Positions 36,001-48,140 of a stretch of DNA of 64,000 nucleotides are shown here, in pieces. The position numbers and the translations under genes are program-made. The DNA comes from Symsagittifera roscoffensis (taxonomy: Eukaryota; Xenacoelomorpha; Acoela; Convolutidae): positions 31,906,401 through 31,970,400 of the forward strand of contig NC_087067.1 of NCBI RefSeq assembly GCF_963678635.1, written 5' to 3'. Within the stretch, counting starts at the first letter, position 1; every line of letters starts with the position of its first letter. The notes under the pieces are model-generated. The model was not told the origin of the DNA. It made no database searches and saw only the letters and a list, made by a program, of their open reading frames with translations.

Positions 36001-37626
36001 CCATTAGATAAAAATGAAAGAGAACTTCCCAATCAAACATCAAAAATGTAGACAACAAAAATGATAACTCAACCAGGAAAAAAAATCAAAAATAGAAAAA
36101 AATTCTACCACAAGATCAAAAAGAAAAATTTCCACGAAGACAATCATCGCGACTTCGAAATCAGCCACGAAAAGAATACAAGACATTCATCCCACAATCT
36201 GAAATATTAAAGAAAGTTGAATTTCAGAAACCAATTTAAAATTAATTAACATTTTCACCTCTTGAAGATATTTTCTTAAACCAAAATTTTTCTCAAAATT
36301 CAAGCTGAAAAGCACTTGAACAATCTAGTTCAAAGTCAGCCAATCAGAAACTTTTCCGAATCATCACCTCATTTTTAACACGATTTATTTAGCCGACAAA
36401 CAATCACCCTCCAGCCAATATCTAACTATAACTAAAGAACCTCCAGATCAAAATAAGCAAACCGCTAATCCTTGACACCTGAAATAAACCAAGTGTCAAT
36501 ATTATACGCCTCCCCTATCAAGCAGTACAAATATCAACACTATTGTCCCAACTTGGACCTCAAAAACCCCTCAGGCAAAAATATTCAATTTGTCTAAAGA
36601 ATAAAATGGACATGATCATTTAGCCTACAGTACGAATATCTCGTAGATACCCCCAATCATCCAATAAATAACAATAAAACCAGAAAGACTCTTAAGAGCC
36701 CTCCAAACTTTCCTTCATGAAATATTGCCAAAATCTAACCCACTTGTCAAAAAACGAATAAATAAACCGACCACACTCGAATTTAGCCTCAAAAAATAAA
36801 AAATAGTTCGAGGAAACATATCATTCCTTCAAATTCTTCTTTCTCCAACAGTCAACAAATTTCAAAATATTCTTTCAAACCTTTTCTCAATCCTTTCAAA
36901 TTTTTTCAAACCTTGTATAATTTTCATATCCGACATTTTAAAAATACCCATCCTCTCCCTGATAATTTTTTTGCAATTTTTTTTATCATTTTTCTCTACC
37001 TAGCCCAAACCTACGTTAATTTTTCCAAAAACATTGACCACCTCCTCAGGTACGATGTTTCAAATAACTATCTAACTGTTCCAACATCTAATCAGTAGAA
37101 CAAATGTTTTTCTTCTTTTTATACTATTTCTCAAATTTTGGACATCCCTCATAATGACAATATGCGAATGTATAAAAAAGATATTCTAACCTTCGCATTA
37201 CGCATTAGCAACAATACTTTTAATCCTTTTCATTAAGAAAATTACAAAAAAAAATTTCCTCAAAAATAAATAACTTTTCCGAACTTTCCAAAATTGCTAA
37301 TCAACAACCCGCACATCAGTCCCCACCAACAACGTCTCAAAAACCTCACACAACACCAACAAATAGTCCAAGAAATAACCCCCAATCATCAACACGCATC
37401 TCTTTTCAAGACAATCCGTACACATTTGAAGAAAGACACGCACGATTGTCCGAACCACTAGAACCAGTAATTCGCCAAGCATCTCTAAGCGAACCACAAT
37501 ACGAGCCAGTATACAATATATAACCCCCCTATCCAAAAAGATCTTATTAGAGCAAGACACCAAATTCAAAACCAAAACACACTCGAAATAAACAGATAAA
37601 TTATTCATCCAAGACGAAATAGAAAT
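36001..37626. other. AT-rich spacer downstream of pol, no gene seen
   Basis: Only short frames occur (for example 36913-37098, hydrophobic, 61 codons). The stretch may contain splice acceptor sites for a subgenomic Env message, but none could be singled out. Confidence 0.45.
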
Positions 37627-38055
37627 TTGCAAACACCCATAGTTCAATTCAACATACCTCATTCACAAATAGCAAACCCTATATACCTGTCTAGTAGCAC
37701 AATTCAAAATACACCCCAGACCCCAACACAACAAATTACATCGAAAAATCCCTCAGATTATTTTGATTCAACCCCTATATCTGAACAAATCCGAGAAAAA
37801 CCTTTCAATCCACCAGCCACTACAGAACATCTCCCATTTTGGATGACACAAGCTTTTACTCAAGGCGAACCAAATTTAGTAAACGATTTAATAGACGTTT
37901 CATCGGACACAACTTTGTCACTACCAGAAACTCTTTCTTTCCCTTCAACCCCTTCCTTAACTCAAATCGAACAAAACTCATTTGCTCCAAATTTTTCTAC
38001 AAATCTCGACGCCAGATATAGAGAAAATACAACGAAAACATTCACCTACGATTAG
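37627..38055 (+). CDS. Pro/Ser/Thr-rich frame of unknown function in element E
   Basis: This open frame of 142 codons lies between pol and the duplicated unit. The product is rich in Pro, Ser, Thr and Gln, with no membrane segment and no motif I recognise (it contains FWMTQAFTQGEP). It occurs once, outside the tandem duplication. It could be an accessory gene, a 5' exon of the Env region, or a chance frame in A/C-rich sequence. Confidence 0.35.
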   Translation: MQTPIVQFNIPHSQIANPIYLSSSTIQNTPQTPTQQITSKNPSDYFDSTPISEQIREKPFNPPATTEHLPFWMTQAFTQGEPNLVNDLIDVSSDTTLSLPETLSFPSTPSLTQIEQNSFAPNFSTNLDARYRENTTKTFTYD

Positions 38056-38356
38056 ATTGAAATACATTCGTAGCACCCCCTCCATTATTTGGACAACATC
38101 GCGACAGTAACAGATTACACAACTGGGCACTAAACAGATTACAATATCGACAAGATATCCACAAAGATACACAAGAACATAACATACAAATACTTACACA
38201 AGATAGTCTCACTAAATTTTGAAATCACAGTAAGACTAAATAGAATAATACATCATCCCTTGTCCCTAGCCTCCCCGAATATAACAGCTCAATCTTTACC
38301 TCACCCATTTATAACCACAGAAATCATCTACAAATACGATAGATACACAAAAAAGA

Positions 38357-40380
38357 CAATTGGATATATCACTTTTAATAATCCATACTCAGGACTATCA
38401 TACACATGTATCTTCTAAAGATAGTAATTCTCAGACCCATTTATTCTTTAATTTCTCAAAACCCGATCACAACAATCCTTCTCCCCGAACAGGACCCCAG
38501 GATTTTCTAGTCACCATTACGACTGTGAAGAAAATGAACAAAAAACATTACACAAATATGCAGTAAACCAAGTCACTCAATGTGAATCTGAACCACAATC
38601 AATCGAAACAACAAATTTGATAGCCACACTTTACTCAAAAGCACGAGCTACAACACTAACTGGATATAAATTCAAAGCAACATTTTCCGAACAGAAAGTA
38701 CATTGTTCCCAAGTTTCAAACGGAAACAAAAACAGACTAGATTATGAATCTTTTTACCAAAGTAATATCAAAAGACTATTACATCTCAGCCCTGACGATT
38801 GTAATAAAGAATTTGAACGATTAAAAATTACAATCAAACAAAGGCACAAACAGGAAATTAGTAAATTTTCAAGTTTTTCCAGACTCCACAAATCAAGCCG
38901 AACTTGAAAGACACCAAGGTAATATGAAACTAGATGACAAAATTTCCTTCCACGGAGCACATTGAAGATTAACTAATGACCTCCATGACAAAAATTGCAT
39001 ACCAAATATTGAAATAAAAAACCCGTCAAATTGTAAAGCCGATACTAAAAATAAAGGATCATTCATAACATAGGAAATAATTTGACACGTTTCCAAGTAT
39101 ACCCAGAAACGGAACTTGCATGTAAATACACCAAACCACATTACAAAACACAATACTCAGAAATTCTTGTCGAATAAGGGAAAAAAATTATACATTCAAT
39201 GGCTACATCTCACTCAACCACTGAAGAAAACTCATATGTCCCAGTAAAATTTCTAAAAAACACAGGAAATATTGGTGGAAAATTAAAACCACAAGACAAA
39301 GACACTACACCCTTACAAGAACTATCACTCATGAACAACGCTCATTTTGTCGCAATTCAGTACGACATACACTTAGACATGAAATTAGACTACACAATAA
39401 GTAGAATCTTTCCAGAAATGTCTTTGACAGAACTTGAAACACTCCATCAACTTGAACGCACACAAATTTTACAATCACTTGCACTAGCAGTACTTAAAAT
39501 CCTTTATGCAGGATATTTGTTGTCAGGTAACAGATCAAATTTTATTGACTACGAAGGAAACATATTATGGTATTACACTTGTACCGAAAAAGTATCACCT
39601 TTATATGTTTGTGAAGACAAAAGATGCTTTAAAAGAATCCCAATATTCTACAAAAATAAAATACATTTTGTTGATACACTCTCCCGCAGAACTTATTTTG
39701 AGATACAGCAGTCCCATTTGGATCTGAAAAAAGCCACAATGTAGTACAATTGAACCCTGACGAAGATAAATACTTTTTTCTCACACCATATCCTACACTC
39801 ATGCAACCAATAAAAAAGTTATTATCAGAAAGCATTAGAGCTATTGCCCGCAATCCATATATCGATTTACAATCGATTGGCATATACTCTAAATCCAACA
39901 TTCAACATCACATACGTACACAACAGTTTCAAGAATTACTCACAAAAATGGAGACAATACAACGACAATCCATGGATCAAAACTTACGCAAACTTGCAGA
40001 AATAGCAGGCTTTTCAGACATATACGCACAAGACTATAGAGTGGATATTTTAAAGGTATAAAAGATTACATTTACTTAAATGGCGAACAATACAGGCCAC
40101 AAGATATATCACCGATAAATGTTTTTAGTTTTGTAAATTGGAAAAACAAACTGCTTGCCTTTCTAGGATGGCCCTACTACATCTTAGAAATATTAACTAT
40201 ATTATACGCAATGTTTAACTTTCTTGGATTTCTTTTCTCTCTCCTTAAAGGAAACTACAATGCATGCGCAATACACACACAAGTAAACAAACAAGCAAGC
40301 GTAGCACGCATACTTTTTGCAGGATTTTTGGAATGTTTTCTACATCAATCAATAAAACACTTTTAGACGCTCAAACAAAA
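38357..40380 (+). pseudogene. Env-like membrane glycoprotein, unit 1, broken
   Basis: By position (after pol) and layout this is the envelope gene of the element. Pieces are 38360-38566 and 38617-38907 (outer domain), 39199-39744 and 39750-40061 (second domain with a Cys pair in YTCTEK and CEDKRC), and about 40150-40270 (a hydrophobic membrane anchor). Breaks: several stops in the first part, a roughly 310-base deletion at 39060 that removes a Cys-rich segment present in unit 2, and a one-base loss near 39700. Which viral envelope family it belongs to I cannot say with confidence; the Cys pattern did not match the insect errantivirus F-type or the phlebovirus-like type by eye. Confidence 0.65.
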
Positions 40381-40685
40381 AAAAACAATACCAAGCTATC
40401 AACAACACCAAACACATAATACGATTCACAAAATAATACAAATAAAACGCCTACAGCACCACAACTACAAAACCTAAACCATAACCATCCCTTATCATTG
40501 GTACCACGAAATTTACGAAATATAGCCCTAACAGAATTCATAACTTCGAGATCTAATTATCCACAAAGCCCAATTCAACACATAATAACCCAACAACCCA
40601 TTATGCAAGACACATACGAACAAATTATAGATCAACCACATACCACTAACTTTTGATCTCAGAACAACCATCTTTTTAGCCCACG

Positions 40686-41921
40686 ATGAGCCGCCAACTT
40701 GGATCCCTCCATCGATCAATTTCCCACCCAGCCAACCTCCAGAACAACCTTCCCATCATCCCACTTTTTGCTTTCCCCCCACCTCAATCACCTCATGATG
40801 ACACTTCATCCAGCATGGAATCAGACACTAATTCCAACACAACAGTATATATCACTATCTCCCAATTCAATAACTCCGATATCGAAACCGCTGACAAATT
40901 TGCCAACACTGAACCCAGCCCCTCTACATTATCCCAACCTCCCTTTCAGCATATTCCTTCCCAAGTCAAAATTGAACCACCTTCTCCTCCCTCTTCCATT
41001 TCAATTGTGACACCAATATATTTCCCCCTAACCAGTGAACCATCCGATAACAATGACTCTGAAAACACACAAATATCACACCAGCTTTATAACTTCATGA
41101 CACTGCAACAACAATTACAACACCCTCAAACACTAACGATTCACCAACTCTCACAATTTATAATATCATCCAACACATCAACCCCACCCCCTCTTCACAT
41201 TATACCCAATCTTAAAGCCCAACTCCTTCATCAACCTCATCCTCCAGTACAAAGACGAAAAACCCATTATGTAAACGAGCACGTATTATACCTTACACTT
41301 TCATGGACATCATTCGATCATTTTACTAATCCACTATCACTACCACTATATAACACCCTTCATGACAACGAAGTATGCAGCACCCAACTCTATCTTCTAA
41401 CAACAGCACTAATCCCAAACCAATTCACACAGATAGGATACAGACAATCACTAATCAAAATCACCGCACCCAAATCTAATGATTATTCTATCGATTTTTA
41501 CGATCTTAACATCATACGACCTAACGAAGACATCTTCCTGAAAGACAGCCCATTTGCTAATCCACAACTAACAGAGAAATTTTTCATCAAAACGCCATAC
41601 ATTTTCACCCTCAACACCCTAAATAAAAACACGACAACGTCATTTCAGCAGCACTCCGTGATAATCATGCTTATGATTCATACTTTAACAAATTTAACCA
41701 CTTTTCACAAACTTTTCGTTTCCTCACACCCAAAGAACGTGATTTGCACTGTTCACACAATGTCGTGGTACGAACTAAACAAAGACACACGTACACTTAC
41801 TACCAGTTCATCTAGCACCATTACACTCTTAATACACCAGCACGACAACTTCACCATAGATATCATAACATTAACTCTAAATACACCTCACCATTTTTTC
41901 TTAACTTTGCCTATTGTATAA
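40686..41921 (+). CDS. unknown 411-residue protein after env in element E, unit 1
   Basis: This is the longest open frame in the element. Residues 1-200 are rich in Pro, Ser, Thr and Gln with acidic patches (HDDTSSSMESDTNSN) and look disordered. Residues 200-410 are more hydrophobic, with Thr/Ile/Leu-rich stretches and few Cys, and no clear membrane segment or known motif. A collinear copy in unit 2 is interrupted and has 168 extra bases in the middle. The coding sequence may continue in other frames to 42246, where unit 1 keeps a helical segment (HNIIKALELLWPF). The gene has no match I recognise; a virion or accessory protein of the element is possible. Confidence 0.5.
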   Translation: MSRQLGSLHRSISHPANLQNNLPIIPLFAFPPPQSPHDDTSSSMESDTNSNTTVYITISQFNNSDIETADKFANTEPSPSTLSQPPFQHIPSQVKIEPPSPPSSISIVTPIYFPLTSEPSDNNDSENTQISHQLYNFMTLQQQLQHPQTLTIHQLSQFIISSNTSTPPPLHIIPNLKAQLLHQPHPPVQRRKTHYVNEHVLYLTLSWTSFDHFTNPLSLPLYNTLHDNEVCSTQLYLLTTALIPNQFTQIGYRQSLIKITAPKSNDYSIDFYDLNIIRPNEDIFLKDSPFANPQLTEKFFIKTPYIFTLNTLNKNTTTSFQQHSVIIMLMIHTLTNLTTFHKLFVSSHPKNVICTVHTMSWYELNKDTRTLTTSSSSTITLLIHQHDNFTIDIITLTLNTPHHFFLTLPIV

Positions 41922-41959
41922 AAGACAATAACCTACAAGGCATCCTCCGAAATTACAAA

Positions 41960-42246
41960 CCCATCACCCAGATGTATATCTTCTGCTCCTAACCAAATTC
42001 TTAAACGTAAACGAATTCCGCCCACTAAACATCCCACACGAATTCCTCCAGCCCGTTGAAGTCCCAATCTTAGAATTCATACATAACACTCGATATAATC
42101 AAAAACTCTATAACCTTATTCAAAACACACTGTATGAACTCTCACCTAGCACTGAAGAGCACAACATCATTAAAGCACTCGAATTGCTCTGGCCATTTCT
42201 TCAAACTAAACACATCATTCGTTTGCTAGCTAAAATACTAATCTGA
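41960..42246 (+). pseudogene. C-terminal helical segment of the unknown gene, unit 1
   Basis: This segment is collinear with 47109-47384 of unit 2 and ends LALLAKI/LLI-like before a TGA. In unit 1 it is not in frame with 40686-41921 and carries its own stops near the start. It has Leu-rich amphipathic helices and no motif. Confidence 0.4.
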
Positions 42247-43009
42247 TCAGACATCATCCACGACGTTTTTCACCACATATTTTTCACCGACGATTAGGTA
42301 ATATGAATGAAATAATTTACTAATAAATACAAACAAAAACTAACCATTCTTCATAAATGTTTTCTTTTTTCTTCATAGGCAAAATCATCAATCATCTACA
42401 AAACAAAAAGCGAAATAAAAAACACGAAACTTTTTCTAGATTCATAAATATCTATTAACCAACTTCAATAATCGGAGCAGTACAATTCTCCTGTTTAAAG
42501 CAAAGAAATAATATATAAATTCTTTTCCCAATGCAGTAAAACTTCATACAATTGAAAATAAATTGATAGTTTCAACCCCCTAATCAAGCAGTAAACTCCA
42601 TAATTTCAATGTAGTAAACTAATTAAAATTGCCTATAAATTGCAAAAAGCGGTAATAACCTTTTCAAAGACGTTTCTTTATAATCACTCGCCCACAAATT
42701 CTATCCAGAATTGCACAGCTCGCCCACGAAGAATTGCTTAAAATAGTTAATTTAAGTTTTAACTTTCACTGATAACAACTCTAAAAAGTTTTAACACTTT
42801 TCAAATTTTCCTTTAACCCGGTGGGAAAGGAATTATATTATAATTCAAATTAAGCAACGCAAGCTTACTAAACACCACAAGTCACAACCTAACATCATGA
42901 CTACGAAAAGAAAACCCACAGTACCCAAACTGGATTAAACCAGCTCAAAGAACCGGTAACTTATTCTGTTGAAGACTATTGATAAGTCTAAAAAAGAAAG
43001 CAAAAAAGA

Positions 43010-45444
43010 CAATTGGATATATCAATTTTATTAATCCTTACTCAGGACTATCATACACATGTATCTTCTAAAGATAGTAATTCTCCAGACCCTTTTATTC
43101 TTTAATTTCTCAAAACCCGATCAAAACAATCCTTCTCCCCGAACAGGACCCCAGGATTTTCAAGTCACCATTACGACTGTGAAGAAAATGAACAAAAAAC
43201 ATTACACAAATATGCAGTAAACCAAGTCACTCAATGTGAATCTGAACCACAATCAATCGAAACAACAAATGTAATAGCCGCACTTTACTCAAAAGTACGA
43301 GCTACAACACTAACTGGATATAAACTCAAAGCAACATTTTTCGAAAAGAAAGTACATTGTTCCCAAGTTTCAAACGGAAACAAATACAGACTAGATCATG
43401 AATCTTTTTACCAAAGTAAAATCAAACGACTATTACATCTCAGCCCTGACGATTGTAAAAATGAACTTGAACGATTAAAAATTACAATCAAACAAAGGCA
43501 CAAACATAAAATTAGTAAATTTTCAAGTTTTTCCAGACTCCACACATCAAGCCAAACTTGAAAAATACCAAGGTAATATGAAACTAGATGACAAATTTTC
43601 CTTCCATGGAGCACATGGAAGATTAACTAACTATCTCCATGACAAAAATTGGATACCACACATTGAAATAAAAAACCCGTCAAATTTTAAAGCCGATACT
43701 AAAAATAAAGGATACCAAGAACTAATGTTTTTTGTATGGAAAATACAACTTAAAAAAGTACAAATAACACGATATTTTTAGGATGACACTATAATTTATC
43801 AAGAAATAAGACTCCCTTGCGAAAACGACCAAGGATACTGCGATCGTACTTCACGCGCACAAGCAACAACTGTTTGGTTCCCCGAAGACACCTGTACCAC
43901 ATTTCAAGTAGCAAAAATACACGCTACAATGATAAAATTTCACCAAAATTTTTTTATTGAATCAATCCCACTTGAAGATGTGAACCCTGATCAACTCAGA
44001 CATAGTAATTATAGATTTAGGAATATTCATAACATAGAAAATAAATTGACACGTTTCCAAATATACCCAGAAACGGAACTTGCATATAAATACACCATAC
44101 CACATTACAAAACACAAAACTCAGTAATTCTTGTCGAATACGGAAAAAATATATAGATCCAATGGCTACATCTCACTCAACCACTGACGAAAACTCATAT
44201 GTCCCAGTAAAACTTCTAAAACACACAGGAAACCTTGGTGGAAAATTAAAACCACAAGACAAAGACACTACACGTTTACAAGAACTATCACTCATGAACA
44301 ATACCCATTTTGGCGCAATTCAGTACGACATACACATAGACATGAAGTTAGACTACACAATAAGTAGAATCTTTCAAGAAATGTCTTTGACAGAACTTGA
44401 AACACTCCATCAACTTGAACGCACACAAATTTTACAATCACTTGCACTAGCAGTACTTAAAATCCTTTATGCAGGATATTTGTTGTCAGGTAACAGATAA
44501 AATTTTATTGACTACGAAGGAAACATATTATGGTATTACACTTGTACCGAAAAAGTATCACCTTTATATGTTTGTGAAGACAAAAGATGCTTTAAAAGAA
44601 TCCCAATATTCTACAAAAATAAAGTACATTTTGTTGATACACTCTCCCGCGGAACTTATTTTTGGGATACAGCAGTCCCATTTGGATCTGAAAAAAGCCA
44701 CAATGTAGTACAATTGAACCCTGACGAAGATAAATACTTTTTTCTCACACCAAATCCTACACTCATGCAACCAATAAAAAAGTTATTATCAGAAAGCATT
44801 AGAGCTATTGCCCGCAATCCATATATCGATTTACAATCGATTGGCATATACTCTAAATCCGACACTCAACATCACATACGTACACAACAATTTCAAGAGT
44901 TACTCACAAAAATGGACACAATACAACGAAAATCCCTAGATCAAAACTTACGCAAACTTGCAGAAACAGCAGGCTTTTCAGACATATACGCACAAGACTA
45001 AAGCGGATATTTTAAAGGTAAAAAGATTACAATTACTTAAATGGCGAAAAATACAGGCCACAAGATATATCACCGATAAATATTTTTACTTTTGTAAATC
45101 TGAAAAACAAAATGCATGCCTTTCTAGGACGGCCCTACTACATCTTAGAAATATTAACTATCTTATACGCATTGTTTAACTTTCTTGGATTTCTTTTCTC
45201 TCTCCTAAAAGGAATCTGCAATACATGGGCAATTCAAACACAAGTAAACAAACAAGCAAGCGTAGCAAGCATACTTTTTGCAGGTTTTTTTGGAATTTTT
45301 TCTACATCAATCAACAAAACATTTTTAGACGCTCAAACAAAAACAAAAAACACAATACCAAGCTATCAACAACACCAAACGCATAATACGATTCACAAAA
45401 TAATACAAATAAAACGCCTACAGCACCACAACTACAAAACCTAA
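43010..45444 (+). pseudogene. Env-like membrane glycoprotein, unit 2, broken
   Basis: This copy is more complete than unit 1. Pieces are about 43040-43560 (outer domain, several stops), 43578-43781, a Cys-rich part around 43800-43920, 43929-44156, 44162-44500, 44469-44708, 44714-45001 and 45112-45444. The last piece has one strong membrane segment at its residues 9-34 (beginning YYILEILTILYALFNFLGF) followed by a tail rich in Lys, Thr and Gln, the typical end of a type I envelope protein. A stop at 44498-44500 and others elsewhere break it; unit 1 reads through at that site but is broken at others. Homology to a named envelope family is not established. Confidence 0.65.
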
Positions 45445-45652
45445 ATCATAACCATCCCTTATCATTGGTACCACGAAATTTAAGAAATATAGCCCTAGCA
45501 GAACTCATAACTTCGAGATCTAATTATCCGCAAAGCCCAATTCAACACATAATAACCCAACAACCCATTATGCAAGACACATACGAACAAATTACAGATC
45601 AACCACAAACCACTAACTTTTGTTCTCAGAACAACCATCGTTTTAGCCCAAG

Positions 45653-47384
45653 ATGAGCCGCCAAGTTGGATCCCTCCATCGATCAATTTCCCACCCAGCC
45701 AACCTCCAGAACAACCTTCATATCATCCCACTTTTTGCTTTCCCCCCACCTCAATCACCTCATGATAACACTTCATCCAGCATGGAATCAGACACTAATT
45801 CCAACACAACAGTATATATCACCATCTCCCAATTCAATAACTCCGATATCGAAACCCCCGATGAATTTGCCAACTCTGAACCCAGCCCCTCTACATTATC
45901 CCAACCTCCCTTTCAGCATATTCCTTCCCAAGTCAAAATTGAACCACCTTCCCCTCCCTCTTCTATTTCAATTGTGACACCAATATATTTCCCCCTAACC
46001 AGTGAACCATCCGATAACAATGACTCCGAAAACACACAAATATCACACCAGCTTTATAACTTCATGACACTGCAACAACAATTACAACACCCTCAAACAC
46101 TAACGATTCACCAACTCTCACAATTTATAATATCATCCAACACATCAACCCCACCCCCTCTTCACATTATACCCAATCTTAAAGCCCAACTCCCTCATCA
46201 ACCTCATCCTCCAGTACAAACCGAGCTTACCGAACCTTTAACAAAAATTCTCTTATACTCAGTTTTCATCTAACCCAGGAATATCCACAACATTTGTCAA
46301 TCATCCACTTCACACTAACACCAAAGAATTTCTCCAAATATGTTTACCCTTTTCCCCCCAGTATACATACTTCCATTCAGACTCCAAAGACAAAAAAAAA
46401 CCATTATGTAAACGAGCACGTATTATACCCTACACTTTCATGGGAATCATTCGATCACTTTACTAATCCATTATCACTACCACTATATATCACCCTTCAT
46501 GACAACGAAGTATGCAGCACCCAACTCTATCTTCTAACAACAGCACTTACCCCAAACCAATTCACACAGATAGGATACAGACAATCACTAATCAAATTCA
46601 CCGCAACCAAAGCTAATGAATATTCTATCGATTTTTACGATCTTAATATCATACGACCTAACGAAGACATCTTCCTGAAAACAGCCCATTTGCTAATCCA
46701 CAACTAACAGAGAAATTTTTATTCAAAACACCATACATTTTCACCCTCAACGCGTTAAATAAACAACACGACAACGTCATTTCAGCAGCACTCCGTGATA
46801 TTCAAGCTTATGATTCATACTTTAACAAATTTAACCACTTTTCACTAGCCTTTCGTTTCCTCACACCCAAGTAACGTGATTTGTCTTGTTCACACAATGT
46901 CAAGGTACGAACTAAACAAACACACACGTACACTTACTACCAGTTCATCCAACACCATTACACTCTTAATACACCAGCACGACAACTTCACCATAGATAT
47001 CAATAAATTAACTCTAAATACACCTCACCATTTTTTCTTAACTTCACCTATTGCATAAAAGACAATAACCTACAAGGCATCCTCCGAAATTACGATCCCA
47101 TCACCCAGATGTACATCTTCTGTCCCCTGACCAAACTCTTAAACGTAGAAGAATCCCACCCACTAATCATCCCACACGAATTACTCCAGCCCGTTGAAGT
47201 CCCAATCCTAGAATTCATATATAACACTCGATATAATCAAAAACTCTATAACCTTATTCAAAACACACTGTATGAACTCTCACCTAGCACTGAAGAGCAC
47301 AACATCATTAAAGCACTCGAATTGCTCTGGCCATTTCTTCAAACTAAACACATCATTCGTTTGCTAGCTAAACTACTAATCTGA
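45653..47384 (+). pseudogene. unknown protein after env, unit 2, broken
   Basis: This is the collinear copy of the 411-codon frame of unit 1, split here into 45653-46273, 46294-46707 and 46876-47058, with the helical C-terminal part at 47109-47384. The segment 46221-46388, absent from unit 1, ends the first piece with a stop and contains no motif. The N-terminal Pro/Ser/Thr-rich half is almost identical to unit 1. Confidence 0.55.
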
Positions 47385-48140
47385 TCAGACATCATCCACG
47401 ACATTTTTCACCACAGATTTTTCACCGACGGTTAATTAATATGAATGAAATAATTTACTAATAAATACAAACAAAAACTAACCATTCTTCATAAATGTTT
47501 TCTTTTTTCTTCATAGGCAAAATCATCAATCATCTACAAAACAATAAGCGAAATAAAAAACACGAAACTTTTTTTAGATTCATAAATTTCTATTAACCAA
47601 CTTCAATAAACGAAACAGTACAATTCTCTTGTTTAAAGCAATAAATTAATATATCAATTCTTTTCCCAATGCAGTAAATCTTCATACAATTGAAAATAAA
47701 TTGATAGTTTCAACCCCCTAATCAAGCAGTAAACTCCATAATTTCAATGTAGTAAACTAATTAAAATTGCCTATAAATTGCAAAAAGCAGTACTAACCTT
47801 TTCAAAGACGTTTTTTTATAATCACTCGCCCACAAATTCTATCCAGAATCGCACAGCTCGCCCACGAAGAATTGCTTAAAATAATGAATTTAAGTTTTAA
47901 CTTTCATTGATAACAACTCTAAAAAGTTTTAACACGTTTCAAACTTTCCTTCAATCCGGTTGGAAAGGAATTATATAATAATTCAAACTAAGCAGTGCAA
48001 GCTTACTAAACACCACAAACCACAACCTAACAGCATGACTAAGAAAAGAAAACCCACAGTACCCAAACTGGATTAAACCAGCTTAAAGAACCGATAATTT
48101 ATTCTGTTGAAGACAATTGATAAGTCTAAAAAAGAAAGCA

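Larger units (their letters stand above)
38347..43005 (+). repeat. tandem unit 1 of the 3' region of element E
   Basis: The unit begins at AAAAAAGACAATTGGATATA and holds an Env-like gene, the 411-codon gene and about 750 bases of untranslated sequence. The same start word recurs at about 43000, where unit 2 begins. Compared with unit 2 it lacks about 310 bases in the Env-like gene (at 39060) and 168 bases in the second gene (at 41253). In a sample of about 190 bases I counted by eye about 13 differences between the units. Confidence 0.92.
43006..48140 (+). repeat. tandem unit 2 of the 3' region of element E
   Basis: This is the second copy of unit 1, collinear over its whole length and slightly longer because it keeps the two segments missing from unit 1. 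Its end is near 48140, where GATAAGTCTAAAAAAGAAAGC matches the end of unit 1 at about 42976-42998. After that point the sequence is unique up to the 3' LTR. Confidence 0.92.

Noticed and set aside
37297-37662. Minus-strand frame of 121 codons
   Set aside because: It is antisense to plus-strand element E sequence; its Val/Leu/Cys bias reflects reverse-complemented A-rich coding sequence.
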